Shown: one piece after another, positions 44,489-53,370 of the stretch | Layout: every line of letters begins with the position of its first letter | Position numbering within the stretch: position 1 is the stretch's first letter | DNA from: Actinospica robiniae DSM 44927 | Lineage (GTDB): Bacteria; Actinomycetota; Actinomycetes; Streptomycetales; Catenulisporaceae | Length of the DNA: 64,000 bases | Direction: 5' to 3' | Assembly (NCBI RefSeq): GCF_000504285.1 | Contig: NZ_KI632511.1 | Span: forward strand, 9,775,882 to 9,839,881 | Position numbers and translations under genes: made by a program | Notes under the pieces: generated by a model | Told to the model about the DNA's origin: nothing | Databases searched by the model: none | The model's input: the letters and a program-made list of their open reading frames with translations, nothing else

Positions 44489-45943
44489 TCAGCAGCTCTC
44501 CCGGGGCGGCAGCCCGTCCGCGCGCACCAGCCGGTCCCGGTAGGTGGAGGTCGCGAACTCCAGGAAGCGGTCCACATCCGCCTTGTTCGACGCCAGCCCC
44601 AGCGAGGCCCGCACCGCGCCGCCGCTGGGCAGGCGCAGCGCCTGCAGGTACTGGTCGATGCTCTGGATCTGCCGGCTCACCTGCCCGTTCAGCTCCTTGT
44701 CGCCGATGTCGAAGGCCAGCTCGCCCGCGCCCGGGTTGCAGAAGCAGCCGGTTCGTACGCTGATGCGCTCGGCACCGGCGTCCGTCTGCACGATCCGCTC
44801 GTCCACCACCCGGCCGCGCGCGTCCAGGAAGTTGAAGGAGACCGTGCCGCCCCGGTCCACGGTGTCCAAGGGTCCGTAGATCCGCACCAGCGGCGAGCCG
44901 TCGGAATGCGTCAGCGCCGAGAGCCCGTCGAGCATCCACCCGGTCAGGCAGCGCACCCGGGTGCCGATCGTCTCGATGCCCAGCCCGCGCAGCCAGCGCA
45001 GCCCGTACTCGACGTCCGGGATGCTGTGGAAGTTGACCGTGCCGTCCTCGAACGCCGTCGCGCCGTCCGCCATCACGTGCCAGTCGCCCTGCACGCTCAC
45101 CGCGTGGATCGTGCCGCCGGAGAACCACGGCCGGTTGAGCCGTTCCAGCGCCTCCCTGCGGGCGATCAGGCAGCCGATCCCGGTCGGGTAGCCGAAGAGC
45201 TTGTACCAGCTGATCGTGACGAACTCCGGGTGCACGAGGGAGAGGTCGAGCTTCGTCGTCGGGACCAGCGCCGCCGCGTCCAGCAGCACGTCGAAGCCGT
45301 GCCGCTGGGCCGTCGCGACCCAGCGCAGCGGGTGGCGCACCCCGGAGAAGTTGCTCTGCCCCGGGTAGGCGAACAGCCCGGCGCGCGCGCCGTGGCCGTA
45401 GACCGCGGCGTCCGCCAGCGCGTCTTCGAGCATGGATTCGTCCACCCGCAGCTCAGGCCCGGAGCCGGGGATGTAGCGCACCTGCGAGCGGGCGCGCCGG
45501 GCGTGCTCGCGGATGCCGTTGACCGAGTTGTGGTTGTCGAAGGTGAGCAGGAAACGGCTCTGCGGGTCGAACGGGTAGGCCTCGCCCACCAGCCGGCAGG
45601 CGGCCGTCGCGTTCGCGGTGAACACCGCCGTGTACTCGCGCGGATCGGCGTGGAAGTAGTCCAGCACGGCCAGCCGGCAGGCCTCGACCAGGTCGGTCGA
45701 GGCCTGCGAGGCCGGATTCGCCGAGTGCGGGTTGCCGAAGCACCCGTCGGCCAGCCGCTCGGCGTGCGAGCGGTACTGGCTGACGGCCGCGAGACCGGCG
45801 CCCGTGTAGTCCAGGTAGACGTGCCCCTCCCGGTCGAGATAGCCGTACTCGGTCCGGCGGATCTCGTCGAGCAGCGCCGTGCGCGCGTACTCGGGGAACG
45901 CGGTCTGGAAACGGGTGGCCGATTCCTCGGAAATCGTGGTCAA
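44489..45943 (-). CDS. Class V aminotransferase, molybdenum cofactor sulfurase-like
   Basis: About 484 residues, fold-type I PLP enzyme. The PLP Lys is K248 in FVTISWYKLFGYPTGIG, and the C-terminal RTGCFCNPGAG contains the Cys expected to carry a persulfide. Both strings are characteristic of the desulfurase domain of eukaryotic MoCo sulfurases (ABA3/MOCOS) rather than IscS/SufS. The MOSC half is absent. TTG 45943 overlaps the stop of the ABC gene (TTGA), with GGAGG and GAGG sites upstream. Its sulfur acceptor and link to the ABCG exporter are unknown. Confidence 0.82.
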   Translation of the reverse strand: MTTISEESATRFQTAFPEYARTALLDEIRRTEYGYLDREGHVYLDYTGAGLAAVSQYRSHAERLADGCFGNPHSANPASQASTDLVEACRLAVLDYFHADPREYTAVFTANATAACRLVGEAYPFDPQSRFLLTFDNHNSVNGIREHARRARSQVRYIPGSGPELRVDESMLEDALADAAVYGHGARAGLFAYPGQSNFSGVRHPLRWVATAQRHGFDVLLDAAALVPTTKLDLSLVHPEFVTISWYKLFGYPTGIGCLIARREALERLNRPWFSGGTIHAVSVQGDWHVMADGATAFEDGTVNFHSIPDVEYGLRWLRGLGIETIGTRVRCLTGWMLDGLSALTHSDGSPLVRIYGPLDTVDRGGTVSFNFLDARGRVVDERIVQTDAGAERISVRTGCFCNPGAGELAFDIGDKELNGQVSRQIQSIDQYLQALRLPSGGAVRASLGLASNKADVDRFLEFATSTYRDRLVRADGLPPRESC

Positions 45944-47709
45944 CGGTTGCCTCGCCTCCGCTTGGGTAGCCTGCGGGCCAGCAGCGCGGCCGCCACGGCC
46001 AGGAAGAGCACGGCGAAACCGGCCAGGCGCCACCAGTCCGCGGTCGCCGAGCCGTCGAAGGTGCGGCCGTAGGAGGCCAGCAGCGGCGGGCCGAGCGGGG
46101 ATCCGCCGTCCCGCCACAGGTGCGCGACGTTCGCGGTGTGGCCCAGCGCCTCGAACGCCCACCGGTTGGTCATCAGCGCGCTCAGCGCCCGGCCGGGCAG
46201 CGCCATTACCGGCACCGGCAGGAACGCGCCGACGAAGAGCACCTGCGGGAAGCAGAGCATCGGCAGCATCAGCGTGGCCTGCTGCGGCGAGGCGACCGCG
46301 GCCGAGGCCAGCAGCCCCAGCGTCAGCGCGCAGACCGAGGCCAGCAGCAGGCTCACCATCAGCTGGGCCAGCCCCGCCGCGCCGAGTGAGGGCAGCCGCC
46401 CGGTGCCGGCCAGCACCGCCAGCAGCACCGCGTCCACCACCGCCAGAACCGGCAGCATCAGGGTGACCTTGGAGAGCAGGTACGGCGCGATCCGCAGGCC
46501 CACGATCCGTTCGCGGCGCAGGATCGGGAACTCGTCGCAGATCTGTGACAGCCCGTAGGTGAGCCCGAAGAAGAACCCGCCGAAGGCGATCCAGAACAGG
46601 ATCATCGCGCTCGTGCTCGGGCTCGGATCCGCGAAGTCGAACGCGCCCGGCCGGAACATCATCAGGAACATCACGATGATGATCGCCGGGCAGCCGATCA
46701 TGATGGCCAGGGTCAGCCGGCTGCGGGTGAGCAGGTCGAAGCCGCGCCGGGTGAACAGCAGCCACTGCCGGACCGAGCCGGGCCGGCGCCACGCCTCGGT
46801 CGCGGCGGCCTCGGCGTGCGGGGCCAGCGCGCGCTGCGGCGGCAGCGAGGCGCGCCGTTCGGCCCAGAACGCCGGGTCCGGCTGCCGGCCGAGGCAGCCG
46901 TAGATCTCCGGGAAGGTCTCCACCCCGAAGTGCTCCGGCGCCCGCCGCGGCGGGCCGGAGAAGGCCAGCTGCCCGCCCGGCGCGACCACCGCGACCAGGT
47001 CGCAGGGGTCGATGTCGGCCGGGTTGTGGCTGGTGAACACGACCGTGGTGCCGCTGGCCGCGATCCGGCCGAGCAGGCCGATCAGTTCGGCCGCGGTGGC
47101 CGGGTCGAGGCCGGAGGTGGGCTCGTCCAGGAAGAGCGCCGAGGGCCGGGAGAGCAGTTCGACGCCGATGCTGGCGCGCTTGCGCTCGCCGCCGCTGAGC
47201 CGGCTGATCCGCACGTCCTCGACCTCGCTGAGGCCGAGTGCGGTGAGCACCCCGGCCACCGCCTGCTCGATCTCCGCCTCCGAGGCGGCCACCGGCAACC
47301 GCAGCTTCGCCGCGTAGCGCAGCGTGCGCCCGAGCGGCAGGGCCTGGTGCACGATGTCGTCCTGCGGCACGTAGCCGATCCGCACGTCCTGCGCGTCGTG
47401 GAGCCGGCAGGTGGACCCGTCGTGCAGCACCGAGCCGCCGGTGGCCATGGTGACTCCGGCCAGCACGTCCAGCAGCACCGTCTTGCCCGCGCCGCTCGGC
47501 CCGACCAGCGCGGTGAGCGAGCCGGCCGGGACGACCAGCGAGACCGGCCGCAGCACCTGCTTGCCGTTGCGCAGCGAGTAAGAGGCCTCCATCGCTTCGA
47601 TCGAGAGGCCGGGCAGCCCGCGCGCCGCGGGCACCGGCGCGAGGCCGATCCCGCCGGCGGTGCGGACCGCGGCGGCGGTGGCGGTCGGTCTTGCTCCAAG
47701 CTCGGGCAT
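45940..47709 (-). CDS. ABCG-type transporter (ATPase fused to ABC-2 permease)
   Basis: About 589 residues. The N-terminal ATPase has Walker A GPSGAGKT at 70-77, signature LSGGERKRASIG, Walker B ALFLDEPTSGLDP and HNP in place of the usual H-loop context. From about residue 330 an ABC-2 domain with six spans follows (WLLFTRRGFDLLTRSRLTLAIMIG and on). The ATPase-then-membrane order is that of ABCG/White half transporters. Operon with the MoCo-sulfurase-like gene. Substrate unknown. Confidence 0.9.
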   Translation of the reverse strand: MPELGARPTATAAAVRTAGGIGLAPVPAARGLPGLSIEAMEASYSLRNGKQVLRPVSLVVPAGSLTALVGPSGAGKTVLLDVLAGVTMATGGSVLHDGSTCRLHDAQDVRIGYVPQDDIVHQALPLGRTLRYAAKLRLPVAASEAEIEQAVAGVLTALGLSEVEDVRISRLSGGERKRASIGVELLSRPSALFLDEPTSGLDPATAAELIGLLGRIAASGTTVVFTSHNPADIDPCDLVAVVAPGGQLAFSGPPRRAPEHFGVETFPEIYGCLGRQPDPAFWAERRASLPPQRALAPHAEAAATEAWRRPGSVRQWLLFTRRGFDLLTRSRLTLAIMIGCPAIIIVMFLMMFRPGAFDFADPSPSTSAMILFWIAFGGFFFGLTYGLSQICDEFPILRRERIVGLRIAPYLLSKVTLMLPVLAVVDAVLLAVLAGTGRLPSLGAAGLAQLMVSLLLASVCALTLGLLASAAVASPQQATLMLPMLCFPQVLFVGAFLPVPVMALPGRALSALMTNRWAFEALGHTANVAHLWRDGGSPLGPPLLASYGRTFDGSATADWWRLAGFAVLFLAVAAALLARRLPKRRRGNR

Positions 47710-47969
47710 GGGGATTCATCCATCCTGCGGGTGTGGGAGGGAACGCAGAAACCGCGAACTCACCCTACTGTGCCCGATCGCCGGGCGAATCAGGGGTCGT
47801 CGATCTCATCCGCGCGCCGCGCGGCGCTCTCCTCGCTCGCACGGCAGGGCCCTTACCCACCCGTACCGCGCCCGACACGGACTAAGCGGCCGACTTTCAC
47901 AGAGTCCTCATATGCTGGTCGGGAGTCGCGTTCCGAGCTGAAAGATTTCAGTGATATTCCGGTGCTGCG
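47710..47969. other. Intergenic region between ABCG and STAS genes
   Basis: No gene is supported. It must hold the ABCG promoter (minus strand). A 14-bp palindrome CTGAAA-GA-TTTCAG is at 47938-47951, close to the end of the STAS gene. Confidence 0.5.
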
Positions 47970-48323
47970 TCAGCCGGCGTGCGCGGCGAGGGCCGGGGCG
48001 CACTCGCGCGGGAAGAGGTGGTCGGCGCCGGCGATATGCAGGGTCCGGGCGAAGAGCGGGCGCACGCCGCGCAGCGCGATGGGCGGGCGGCGCAGCGCCG
48101 CGGCCTCGCGCTGGACGGCGATGAGCGCGCGCAGCCCGGGCATGTCGGCGAGCGCGGCGTCGGCGACGTCGAGCACCAGGCCGGCGCAGCGGGGCAGCTG
48201 CCCGCTCGCGGCGGCCGCGTCGAGCTCGCCGGTCAGCACCAGCACGGTGCGGCCGCCGGCCTCTGAGCGGCAGGTGATCCCCAGCGCGGCGTCGGAGGCG
48301 GGCAGGAGTCGGGTCCCGGGCAT
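47970..48323 (-). CDS. STAS-domain protein, degenerate anti-sigma antagonist
   Basis: About 117 residues with the STAS fold pattern (GRTVLVLTGELDAAAASGQLP, LVLDVADAALADMPGLRALIAVQ). The loop that normally reads D-S-S/T-G-L has Met-Pro before Gly-Leu, so the phosphorylatable Ser is absent. It cannot be regulated like SpoIIAA/RsbV and may be locked in one state or have another role. A normal STAS protein lies at 49485. Confidence 0.72.
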   Translation of the reverse strand: MPGTRLLPASDAALGITCRSEAGGRTVLVLTGELDAAAASGQLPRCAGLVLDVADAALADMPGLRALIAVQREAAALRRPPIALRGVRPLFARTLHIAGADHLFPRECAPALAAHAG

Positions 48324-48427
48324 CTGATCTCTTTCGCGCAGGCTCGTGGGTGGGCCGCTTCCGTATCTCCTTGTAGTGTGTCGTCTAAACGATGACCACC
48401 TCCTGCGTCGGCGAAAGGGTGACGGCG

Positions 48428-49054
48428 ATGGCGCATGCTCCCGGCGACGAGGCGGATCCGCGCGCGGACATCGGCGAGATCGAGGCCGCGGTGGACGCGA
48501 CCCGCGGGCCGCGGGACGCGTCCGGCCCGGCCCCGTTCCTCGCCGCCCTGGTGCTGCTGCGGCAGGTGCGCGAGCAGCTGGCCGGCTGGGAGCCGGAGCT
48601 GATCGACGCCGCCCGCGCGCACGGGGCCAGCTGGGCCGATCTCGCGCCGGCGCTGGGCGTGGCGAGCCGTCAGGCGGCCGAGCGGCGGGCGCTGCGGCTG
48701 CGTCCGAGCGTGGACGCGGGCGCCTCCACCGGCGACGAGCGCGTCAGCGCGGAACGCGACCGGCGGGCGCAGGTGCGCGCGGTGGACTCCTGGGCCCGCG
48801 ACCGCTCCGCCGACCTGCGGGTGCTCGCCGCGCAGGTGGGCGCGCTCACCGGGCTCTCGCACGAGGCCGAGGAGCCGATGACCGCGCTGAACGCCGCGCT
48901 CGGCAACGCCGACGCGGCCACGCTGCTCCAGCCGTTGCTGGAGGCGCGCCCGCACCTCGGAGTGGACCAGCAGGGGCTGGCCGAGCGGATCGACGCCCTG
49001 TCCGGCGACGCCGAGAGCGTGCGCGCGGACACCCGGGCGCGCCGCCGTCACTGA
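48428..49054 (+). CDS. HSP18-type transcriptional regulator-like protein
   Basis: About 208 residues from ATG 48428 (GAAAGGG 8 bases upstream; ATG 48392 is an alternative). The helical core LIDAARAHGASWADLAPALGVASRQAAERRALRLR is a helix-turn-helix seen in actinomycete proteins annotated as HSP18 transcriptional regulators. It lies 162 bases upstream of an hsp18 remnant and its RheA-type operator on the same strand, which supports the link. Whether it binds that operator is untested. Confidence 0.72.
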   Translation: MAHAPGDEADPRADIGEIEAAVDATRGPRDASGPAPFLAALVLLRQVREQLAGWEPELIDAARAHGASWADLAPALGVASRQAAERRALRLRPSVDAGASTGDERVSAERDRRAQVRAVDSWARDRSADLRVLAAQVGALTGLSHEAEEPMTALNAALGNADAATLLQPLLEARPHLGVDQQGLAERIDALSGDAESVRADTRARRRH

Positions 49055-49115
49055 CGCTCCGTGACCGCCGCGCACGCGGCCCGGGCAATGTCATCTTTAC
49101 AGTGACACCTCCTTC

Positions 49116-49144
49116 TTGTCATCGGAAAGATGACATGCTAAAAA
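49116..49144 (+). promoter_or_regulatory. Promoter in front of the hsp18 remnant
   Basis: TTGTCA at 49116-49121 and TAAAAA at 49139-49144 are 17 bases apart, with the operator 49117-49135 overlapping the -35 element. A further half-site TGTCATC is at 49089-49095. Confidence 0.65.
49117..49135. promoter_or_regulatory. RheA-type heat-shock operator
   Basis: TGTCATC-GGAAA-GATGACA is a perfect match to TGTCATC-N5-GATGACA, the inverted repeat described for RheA control of hsp18 in Streptomyces albus. An additional half-site at 49089 also forms an 11-bp long-range inverted repeat with 49126-49136. Confidence 0.85.
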
Positions 49145-49215
49145 ATGGGCGTCACCCAGGCACGGCGGACCCGCGCACCGGGCCCGCTCCGCTCTGACTC
49201 CAAGGAGGCTGTTCG

Positions 49216-49380
49216 ATGACGACGCGCACCGACCCCTTCCGCGAGCTGGACCGGCTCGCCCCGACCGGAAGCCGGTCGCACCCGGCCCCGTTGCCGAGGC
49301 ACGCGTATCGCGATACCAGCGCGGGTGCGGGACCTGAGGAGACCGGCGCGTCGTCAAGGCGCCCGCGGACCTCGGCCTGA
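49216..49380 (+). pseudogene. hsp18 (small heat-shock protein) N-terminal remnant
   Basis: ATG 49216 with AAGGAGG 7 bases upstream opens a frame of 54 residues. It begins MTTRTDPFRELDRL and continues to PLPRHAYRD, the start of actinomycete Hsp18/Hsp20 (compare TDPFRELDRL and PMDAYR). The alpha-crystallin domain is missing; the frame ends in unrelated Arg/Ser-rich residues. Promoter, operator and ribosome site look intact, so the deletion is probably recent. The protein cannot be a working chaperone. Confidence 0.78.
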
Positions 49381-49484
49381 CCCGGTCCCTTCGCGCCTCG
49401 TCCGAGAGCGCAGCCCGTCCCCGTGCGCGCGTAGCCCGCGCCGGCCGGCGCCCAGCCGGCGACCCGCACCCCGAAAGGCCCACG

Positions 49485-49841
49485 ATGACCACGCCCCTGG
49501 TCGTTGACGTCGCGCAGCATCAGCGCGGCCCCACGGTGATCACCGCCGCGGGGGAGCTCGACCTGTACTCCGCGCGCCGCCTGGAGACTGCGCTCATCCC
49601 CGCCGTCGAGCACGGCATCGTCGTGCTCGACACCGCGGCCGTCGTGTTCTGCGACTCCACCGGCCTGCGCGCGCTGGTCAAAGCTCAGCGCGCCGCCAGA
49701 GCCGCCTCCTCCTCGCTGCGTCTCGCGGCGACCTCCGAAGCAGTCACGCGCGTCCTCGAGCTGTCGGGCGCGCTGGCGTACTTCGACCTGTTCCCCGACG
49801 TCGACGCCGCCACCGACGAGGACCTCGCGGAGAGCGCGTGA
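49485..49841 (+). CDS. STAS-domain anti-sigma factor antagonist
   Basis: About 118 residues. STAS pattern with PTVITAAGELDLYSARRLETAL and VVLDTAAVVFCDSTGLRALVKA; the DSTGL loop has the Ser used for phosphorylation by anti-sigma kinases. It would bind an anti-sigma factor and free a SigB/SigF-type sigma factor. GAAAGG precedes ATG 49485. Confidence 0.85.
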   Translation: MTTPLVVDVAQHQRGPTVITAAGELDLYSARRLETALIPAVEHGIVVLDTAAVVFCDSTGLRALVKAQRAARAASSSLRLAATSEAVTRVLELSGALAYFDLFPDVDAATDEDLAESA

Positions 49842-49845
49842 CGGC

Positions 49846-50892
49846 TCAGACCTCCGCCGCCTCCACGCTCTCGATCTCCGTATTCGCACGGGCCGGCCGC
49901 CGCCGCACCATGCGTACGACGCGGCGCACCGGCCACCACAGGATGGCCACGATGACGAGGAAGGGCAGCAGCCAGCCGATGACGGCGAGCAGGCCGTGCC
50001 CGATCGCGATCAGGGCGTGCCAACTGTCGACGAGGCCGGCGGAGAACGGGTTGCGGTGCTTGACGGGAGGCGCGACCACCGCGCCCGCGGACACGAAGAA
50101 GCCGACGGTGACGGTGGCGTAGGCGACCTGGTCGGCCAGCGCGCGCTGCTGTGCCTCCAGGGACTCGAGGTCTGATTCGCGGCTGGCCAGGGCCTGCTCC
50201 AGCGAGATCAGGTCGTTCATCGACGCGGCCTTGTCGATCAGTCCGCGCAGTTCCGAGATCGACGCCTTGGCCGAGGCGACGCGGCTGTCGACGTCCGCGA
50301 CCTGGCCGGTCACGTCCGTCTCCGACTGGGTGCGGTAAGCGATGCCGCCACCGCCGGAAAGGGTCGCGAGCACGTCCGCCAGCCGCGACGGCGGGATGCG
50401 CAGCAGCAGCAACGCCTGCTCCTTGCCGGGCGCCGCGTTCGGCGCGGGCAGTGTCAGGGGGCTGACGCCGGTCGCGCTGCCGGCGGCGGCGTCCGCGGTG
50501 ATGTCGGCGCTCGGCAGAACCTGCGAGCCGACGCCCTCCGACTCGCCCGCGACGTAGCCGCCCGCCGCGATCGCGGTCTGCTCGGCCGCATCCGCCGCCT
50601 TGTCCGGGTTCTGCACCGCCAGTTGCAGCCCGGCCATGATGATCAGGCTCTGCGGATCCGCGACGTCCGCCTTCGTGGTGCTCTCGCCCGCGCTCGACCC
50701 GCCGGCGCTCGACCCGGCCGCAGCCGGGTTGTCCGCACCGGCCTTCGCGCCCGGCACCGATTCCCCACTCGCGTTCGTGCTGCTTGCAGCCGAGTCGCTG
50801 CACCCTGCGACCAGACTCGCCCCCGCTACTGCCGCAGCAGCCAGCAGTACCGCCGCCACCGCCCGCCGTGCCCCGCCGAACCGCCCAAGCAT
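49846..50892 (-). CDS. DUF4349 lipoprotein
   Basis: About 348 residues. The lipobox VAGC (Cys near 31) is followed by a Ser/Ala/Gly linker. The DUF4349 domain (IIMAGLQLAVQNPDKAADAAEQTAIAAGGYVAGES; later TDVTGQVADVDSRVASAKASISELRGLI coiled coil and LEQALASRESDLESLEAQQRALADQVAYATVTVGF) precedes a C-terminal transmembrane span and basic tail. Membrane-anchored at both ends; function unknown. ATG 50892 has GGAG 8 bases upstream. Confidence 0.85.
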   Translation of the reverse strand: MLGRFGGARRAVAAVLLAAAAVAGASLVAGCSDSAASSTNASGESVPGAKAGADNPAAAGSSAGGSSAGESTTKADVADPQSLIIMAGLQLAVQNPDKAADAAEQTAIAAGGYVAGESEGVGSQVLPSADITADAAAGSATGVSPLTLPAPNAAPGKEQALLLLRIPPSRLADVLATLSGGGGIAYRTQSETDVTGQVADVDSRVASAKASISELRGLIDKAASMNDLISLEQALASRESDLESLEAQQRALADQVAYATVTVGFFVSAGAVVAPPVKHRNPFSAGLVDSWHALIAIGHGLLAVIGWLLPFLVIVAILWWPVRRVVRMVRRRPARANTEIESVEAAEV

Positions 50893-51380
50893 CACCGGAT
50901 CTCCACCCCTCACTCCGCGCCCCGCCGCCTGTCGGCGGGGTCGCTGCGGATTGGATGTGCGACGGCCCGCCGCGGTTCCCCTCGACTCCGAGATCGCAGG
51001 GCCCTTATCGCCGCAGGAAGGCCGCCGGGCTTTCGATCTTCCGGCTGGGGCGCGGGCCATGGTCGAGCGGAGGCGGCAGACGGCCTCGTTGATCACCTTC
51101 TGGGTGATTACACGCCGAATTCAGCCATGATTCCCCACCCGATCCTTCATCGTGGTCAGCAGACCCGGCTGATCGGCGATGAATGGGATATCCCTGAGAA
51201 GAAGACGGCGTATCGGCCGTCTGAAGAATGAGTGTCACCTCGCCGGGCTGGCGCGACAAGCAGAATGCCAACTCGTTACGGCTCTGTGACTGCCCATCAC
51301 CGTGAAGTCACGGGAGTAACAAACAGCACTCTGGTATCGGGATGCGAAGTCTTCATCCGCATCACCAGAATGAAAGCGAA
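50893..51380. other. Intergenic region without recognised gene
   Basis: About 490 bases between two minus-strand genes. Short frames here have no family resemblance and poor context. The part 51100-51360 is AT-richer than its surroundings, consistent with promoter DNA; no clear operator was found. Confidence 0.5.
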
Positions 51381-51959
51381 TCAGGCTGTTGCGCTATCCA
51401 GCAAGGTCGCGGCCGCGGCGCGTGCGGCGTCGGCGGCGGTGGGATCCCGGTCCATCCGGGCGGAGGCGACCGCGCCGTCGTACAGCAGGTGCAGCTGCCG
51501 GCCCAGCGCGTCCGGGTCGGCCGCGCCGGCCTGCCCGGCCAGGTCCGTCAGCAGGGCGCGCAGCCATCCGCGGAACGTGTCCGCGGCCTGCTCGATCTGG
51601 TCGCCGGGATGGGACTCCGCGCTCGCGGCCACGAAGGCGCAGCCGCGGTAACCCGGCCGCGCGGCCATCTCGGCCTGCGCCTCGAAGACACCGAGCAGCT
51701 GCTCCCGCGGCGTGTCGTACTGCGCGACGTGCCGGCTGATCCGGTTCGCGACACTCGCGTGACGCGACTCCAGGTAGGCCCGGACCAGCGCTTCCTTGCT
51801 GCCGAAGGTGCTGTAGAGCGAGGCCTTGGCGACCCCGGCGCGCTCGATCACCCGGTCGATGCCGACCGTGTGCACGCCCTCCTCGTAGAACAGCTCGTTC
51901 GCCGCCGCCAGCAGCCGCTCGCGAGCCGAGGGCTTGGCCGTCGTGCTTCCCGCGGGCAT
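51381..51959 (-). CDS. TetR-family regulator of the MFS pump
   Basis: About 192 residues from ATG 51959 (GAGGTG 8 bases upstream; GTG/ATG starts further out are less likely). TetR helix-turn-helix SARERLLAAANELFYEEGVHTVGIDRVIERAGVAKASLYSTFGSKEALVRAYL is close to consensus. The C-terminus resembles the TetR branch with GYRGCAFVAASAE. Operators of one type lie upstream of itself (51979) and of the MFS gene (53337, 53371), so it should repress both. Confidence 0.9.
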   Translation of the reverse strand: MPAGSTTAKPSARERLLAAANELFYEEGVHTVGIDRVIERAGVAKASLYSTFGSKEALVRAYLESRHASVANRISRHVAQYDTPREQLLGVFEAQAEMAARPGYRGCAFVAASAESHPGDQIEQAADTFRGWLRALLTDLAGQAGAADPDALGRQLHLLYDGAVASARMDRDPTAADAARAAAATLLDSATA

Positions 51960-51978
51960 GGACGACACCTCACTCCAC

Positions 51979-51992
51979 AGACCGATCTGTCT
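51979..51992. promoter_or_regulatory. TetR operator, regulator side
   Basis: AGACCGATCTGTCT keeps the AGAC...GTCT arms and CTGTCTA half seen in the two MFS-side sites; it lies 19 bases before the TetR start. Confidence 0.65.
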
Positions 51993-52016
51993 ATTGATAC
52001 TCATCGTAGCCGCGGT

Positions 52017-53315
52017 TCACCCGGCCTGCACGGCTGCGGCCGCGGCCTCGGCGCGGCGCGTCCGGAGCAGTCCCGGCAGCGCGAGCACGGCGAGCACGAT
52101 CACGGCCGCGCCGTACTCGTACGCGGTGTCGATCAGGCCGCCGCCACGCACCACGAGCACGCCGGCGACCACGGCCGGAAGGCCCATGCCCAGGTAGGAC
52201 ACGACGTAGAGCAGCGAGAGCACCCCGGCGCGCTCATGCGCCGCGGCTCGCGGCACCACCGTGCGGATCCCGCCCTGGAAGCCGCTGCCGAAGCCGACGC
52301 CGCTCAGCGCCGTCCCGATGAAGAACAGGCCGGTCGAGCGCAGGTCGAGCGCGACCAGCGTCAGGGCCACGCCGCCGACGAGCGTGAGGATGCCGGTGAG
52401 CATCACGGCGTGGGCCGAGGCCCGGCGCAGTCCGAACACCGCCACCACCGCCGTGCCGGCCAGCACGGTCAGACTCACCGAGCCCAGCACCACCTGGGAG
52501 GATCCGGTCAGGGCCCGCACGAGCGCCGGGCCGAGCGCGCCGTAGAGCCCGGCCAGCGCCCAGACCGCGAACAGCACCGGTATCGCGGTCAGGATCGGAC
52601 CGCGCAGCGTCCGCGGCAGCTTGATCTCCGGGGCGATGCTGGCGAGCGCTCCCGGCTTCGGGGTGACGGTCTCGCGCATGAGCGACACGCCCAGCGCCTG
52701 CAGCACGAACACGCCGAGCAGGAAGAAGTAGATCAGGTGGGTCGGCGCGGGCAGGTAGCGCACAGCGAGCGCGGAGATCAGCGCGCCGGTCGCCGTGCCC
52801 ATGCCGGGCGAGAGCGCGTTGGCGAACGTGCCGCGCTCCCGGTCGATGTCGAGCATCCCGGCGCCGATCGCGCCGAGCGCCGCGCCGGTGGACAGGCCCT
52901 GGATCACCCGCGCCGTCAGCAGCTCCGGAACGCCGTCGGCGGTGGTGAACACGAGCAGCGCCACGGCCTGGACCGCGATCGCCGCGAGCAGCACCGGGCG
53001 GCGGCCGAGGTGGTCGGAGAGCTTGCCCAGGGTGAGCAGCGCGACCAGCACCGCGAGCGCGTACACGCCGAACACGACGGTCGTGGTGATCGGGCTGAAG
53101 CCCCACCGCGCCTGGTAGATCGCGTAGAGCGGAGTAGGCGCGCTGGACGCGGCGAGCAGCGCCACGATCAGCGAGGCGAGCAGCACGATCGCCGGGAGTC
53201 CGGTCAGCCTGGGCACGTGGCCGGCGCGGCCGGCCGCCGCGGTCGAGCCGCGCCGGTCCTGCGGGTCGGGCGCCGGGGAGGCGGCGCGGCGGGCGGCGGT
53301 CACGGGCGCGGTCAT
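52017..53315 (-). CDS. MFS efflux transporter
   Basis: About 432 residues with 12 hydrophobic spans. Motif A is LTLGKLSDHLGRRPVLLAA. A cytoplasmic N-terminus of about 40 residues precedes span 1. It is in the drug/sugar efflux part of the superfamily; substrate unknown. ATG 53315 has GAGGAG 6 bases upstream. It is followed 57 bases later by its TetR regulator on the same strand. Confidence 0.87.
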   Translation of the reverse strand: MTAPVTAARRAASPAPDPQDRRGSTAAAGRAGHVPRLTGLPAIVLLASLIVALLAASSAPTPLYAIYQARWGFSPITTTVVFGVYALAVLVALLTLGKLSDHLGRRPVLLAAIAVQAVALLVFTTADGVPELLTARVIQGLSTGAALGAIGAGMLDIDRERGTFANALSPGMGTATGALISALAVRYLPAPTHLIYFFLLGVFVLQALGVSLMRETVTPKPGALASIAPEIKLPRTLRGPILTAIPVLFAVWALAGLYGALGPALVRALTGSSQVVLGSVSLTVLAGTAVVAVFGLRRASAHAVMLTGILTLVGGVALTLVALDLRSTGLFFIGTALSGVGFGSGFQGGIRTVVPRAAAHERAGVLSLLYVVSYLGMGLPAVVAGVLVVRGGGLIDTAYEYGAAVIVLAVLALPGLLRTRRAEAAAAAVQAG

Positions 53316-53336
53316 GATCGGCTCCTCGGGGGAGTG

Positions 53337-53354
53337 GTAGACAGGTCTGTCTAC
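53337..53354. promoter_or_regulatory. TetR operator 1 of the MFS gene
   Basis: GTAGACAG-GT-CTGTCTAC: perfect 8-bp arms, 22 bases upstream of the MFS start. Confidence 0.8.
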
Positions 53355-53370
53355 TTCGATGAGCCTGAGA

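Noticed and set aside
51005..51271. Short minus-strand frame of 88 residues in the gap before the TetR gene
   Set aside because: No ribosome site, family or coding-like composition; kept as intergenic DNA.
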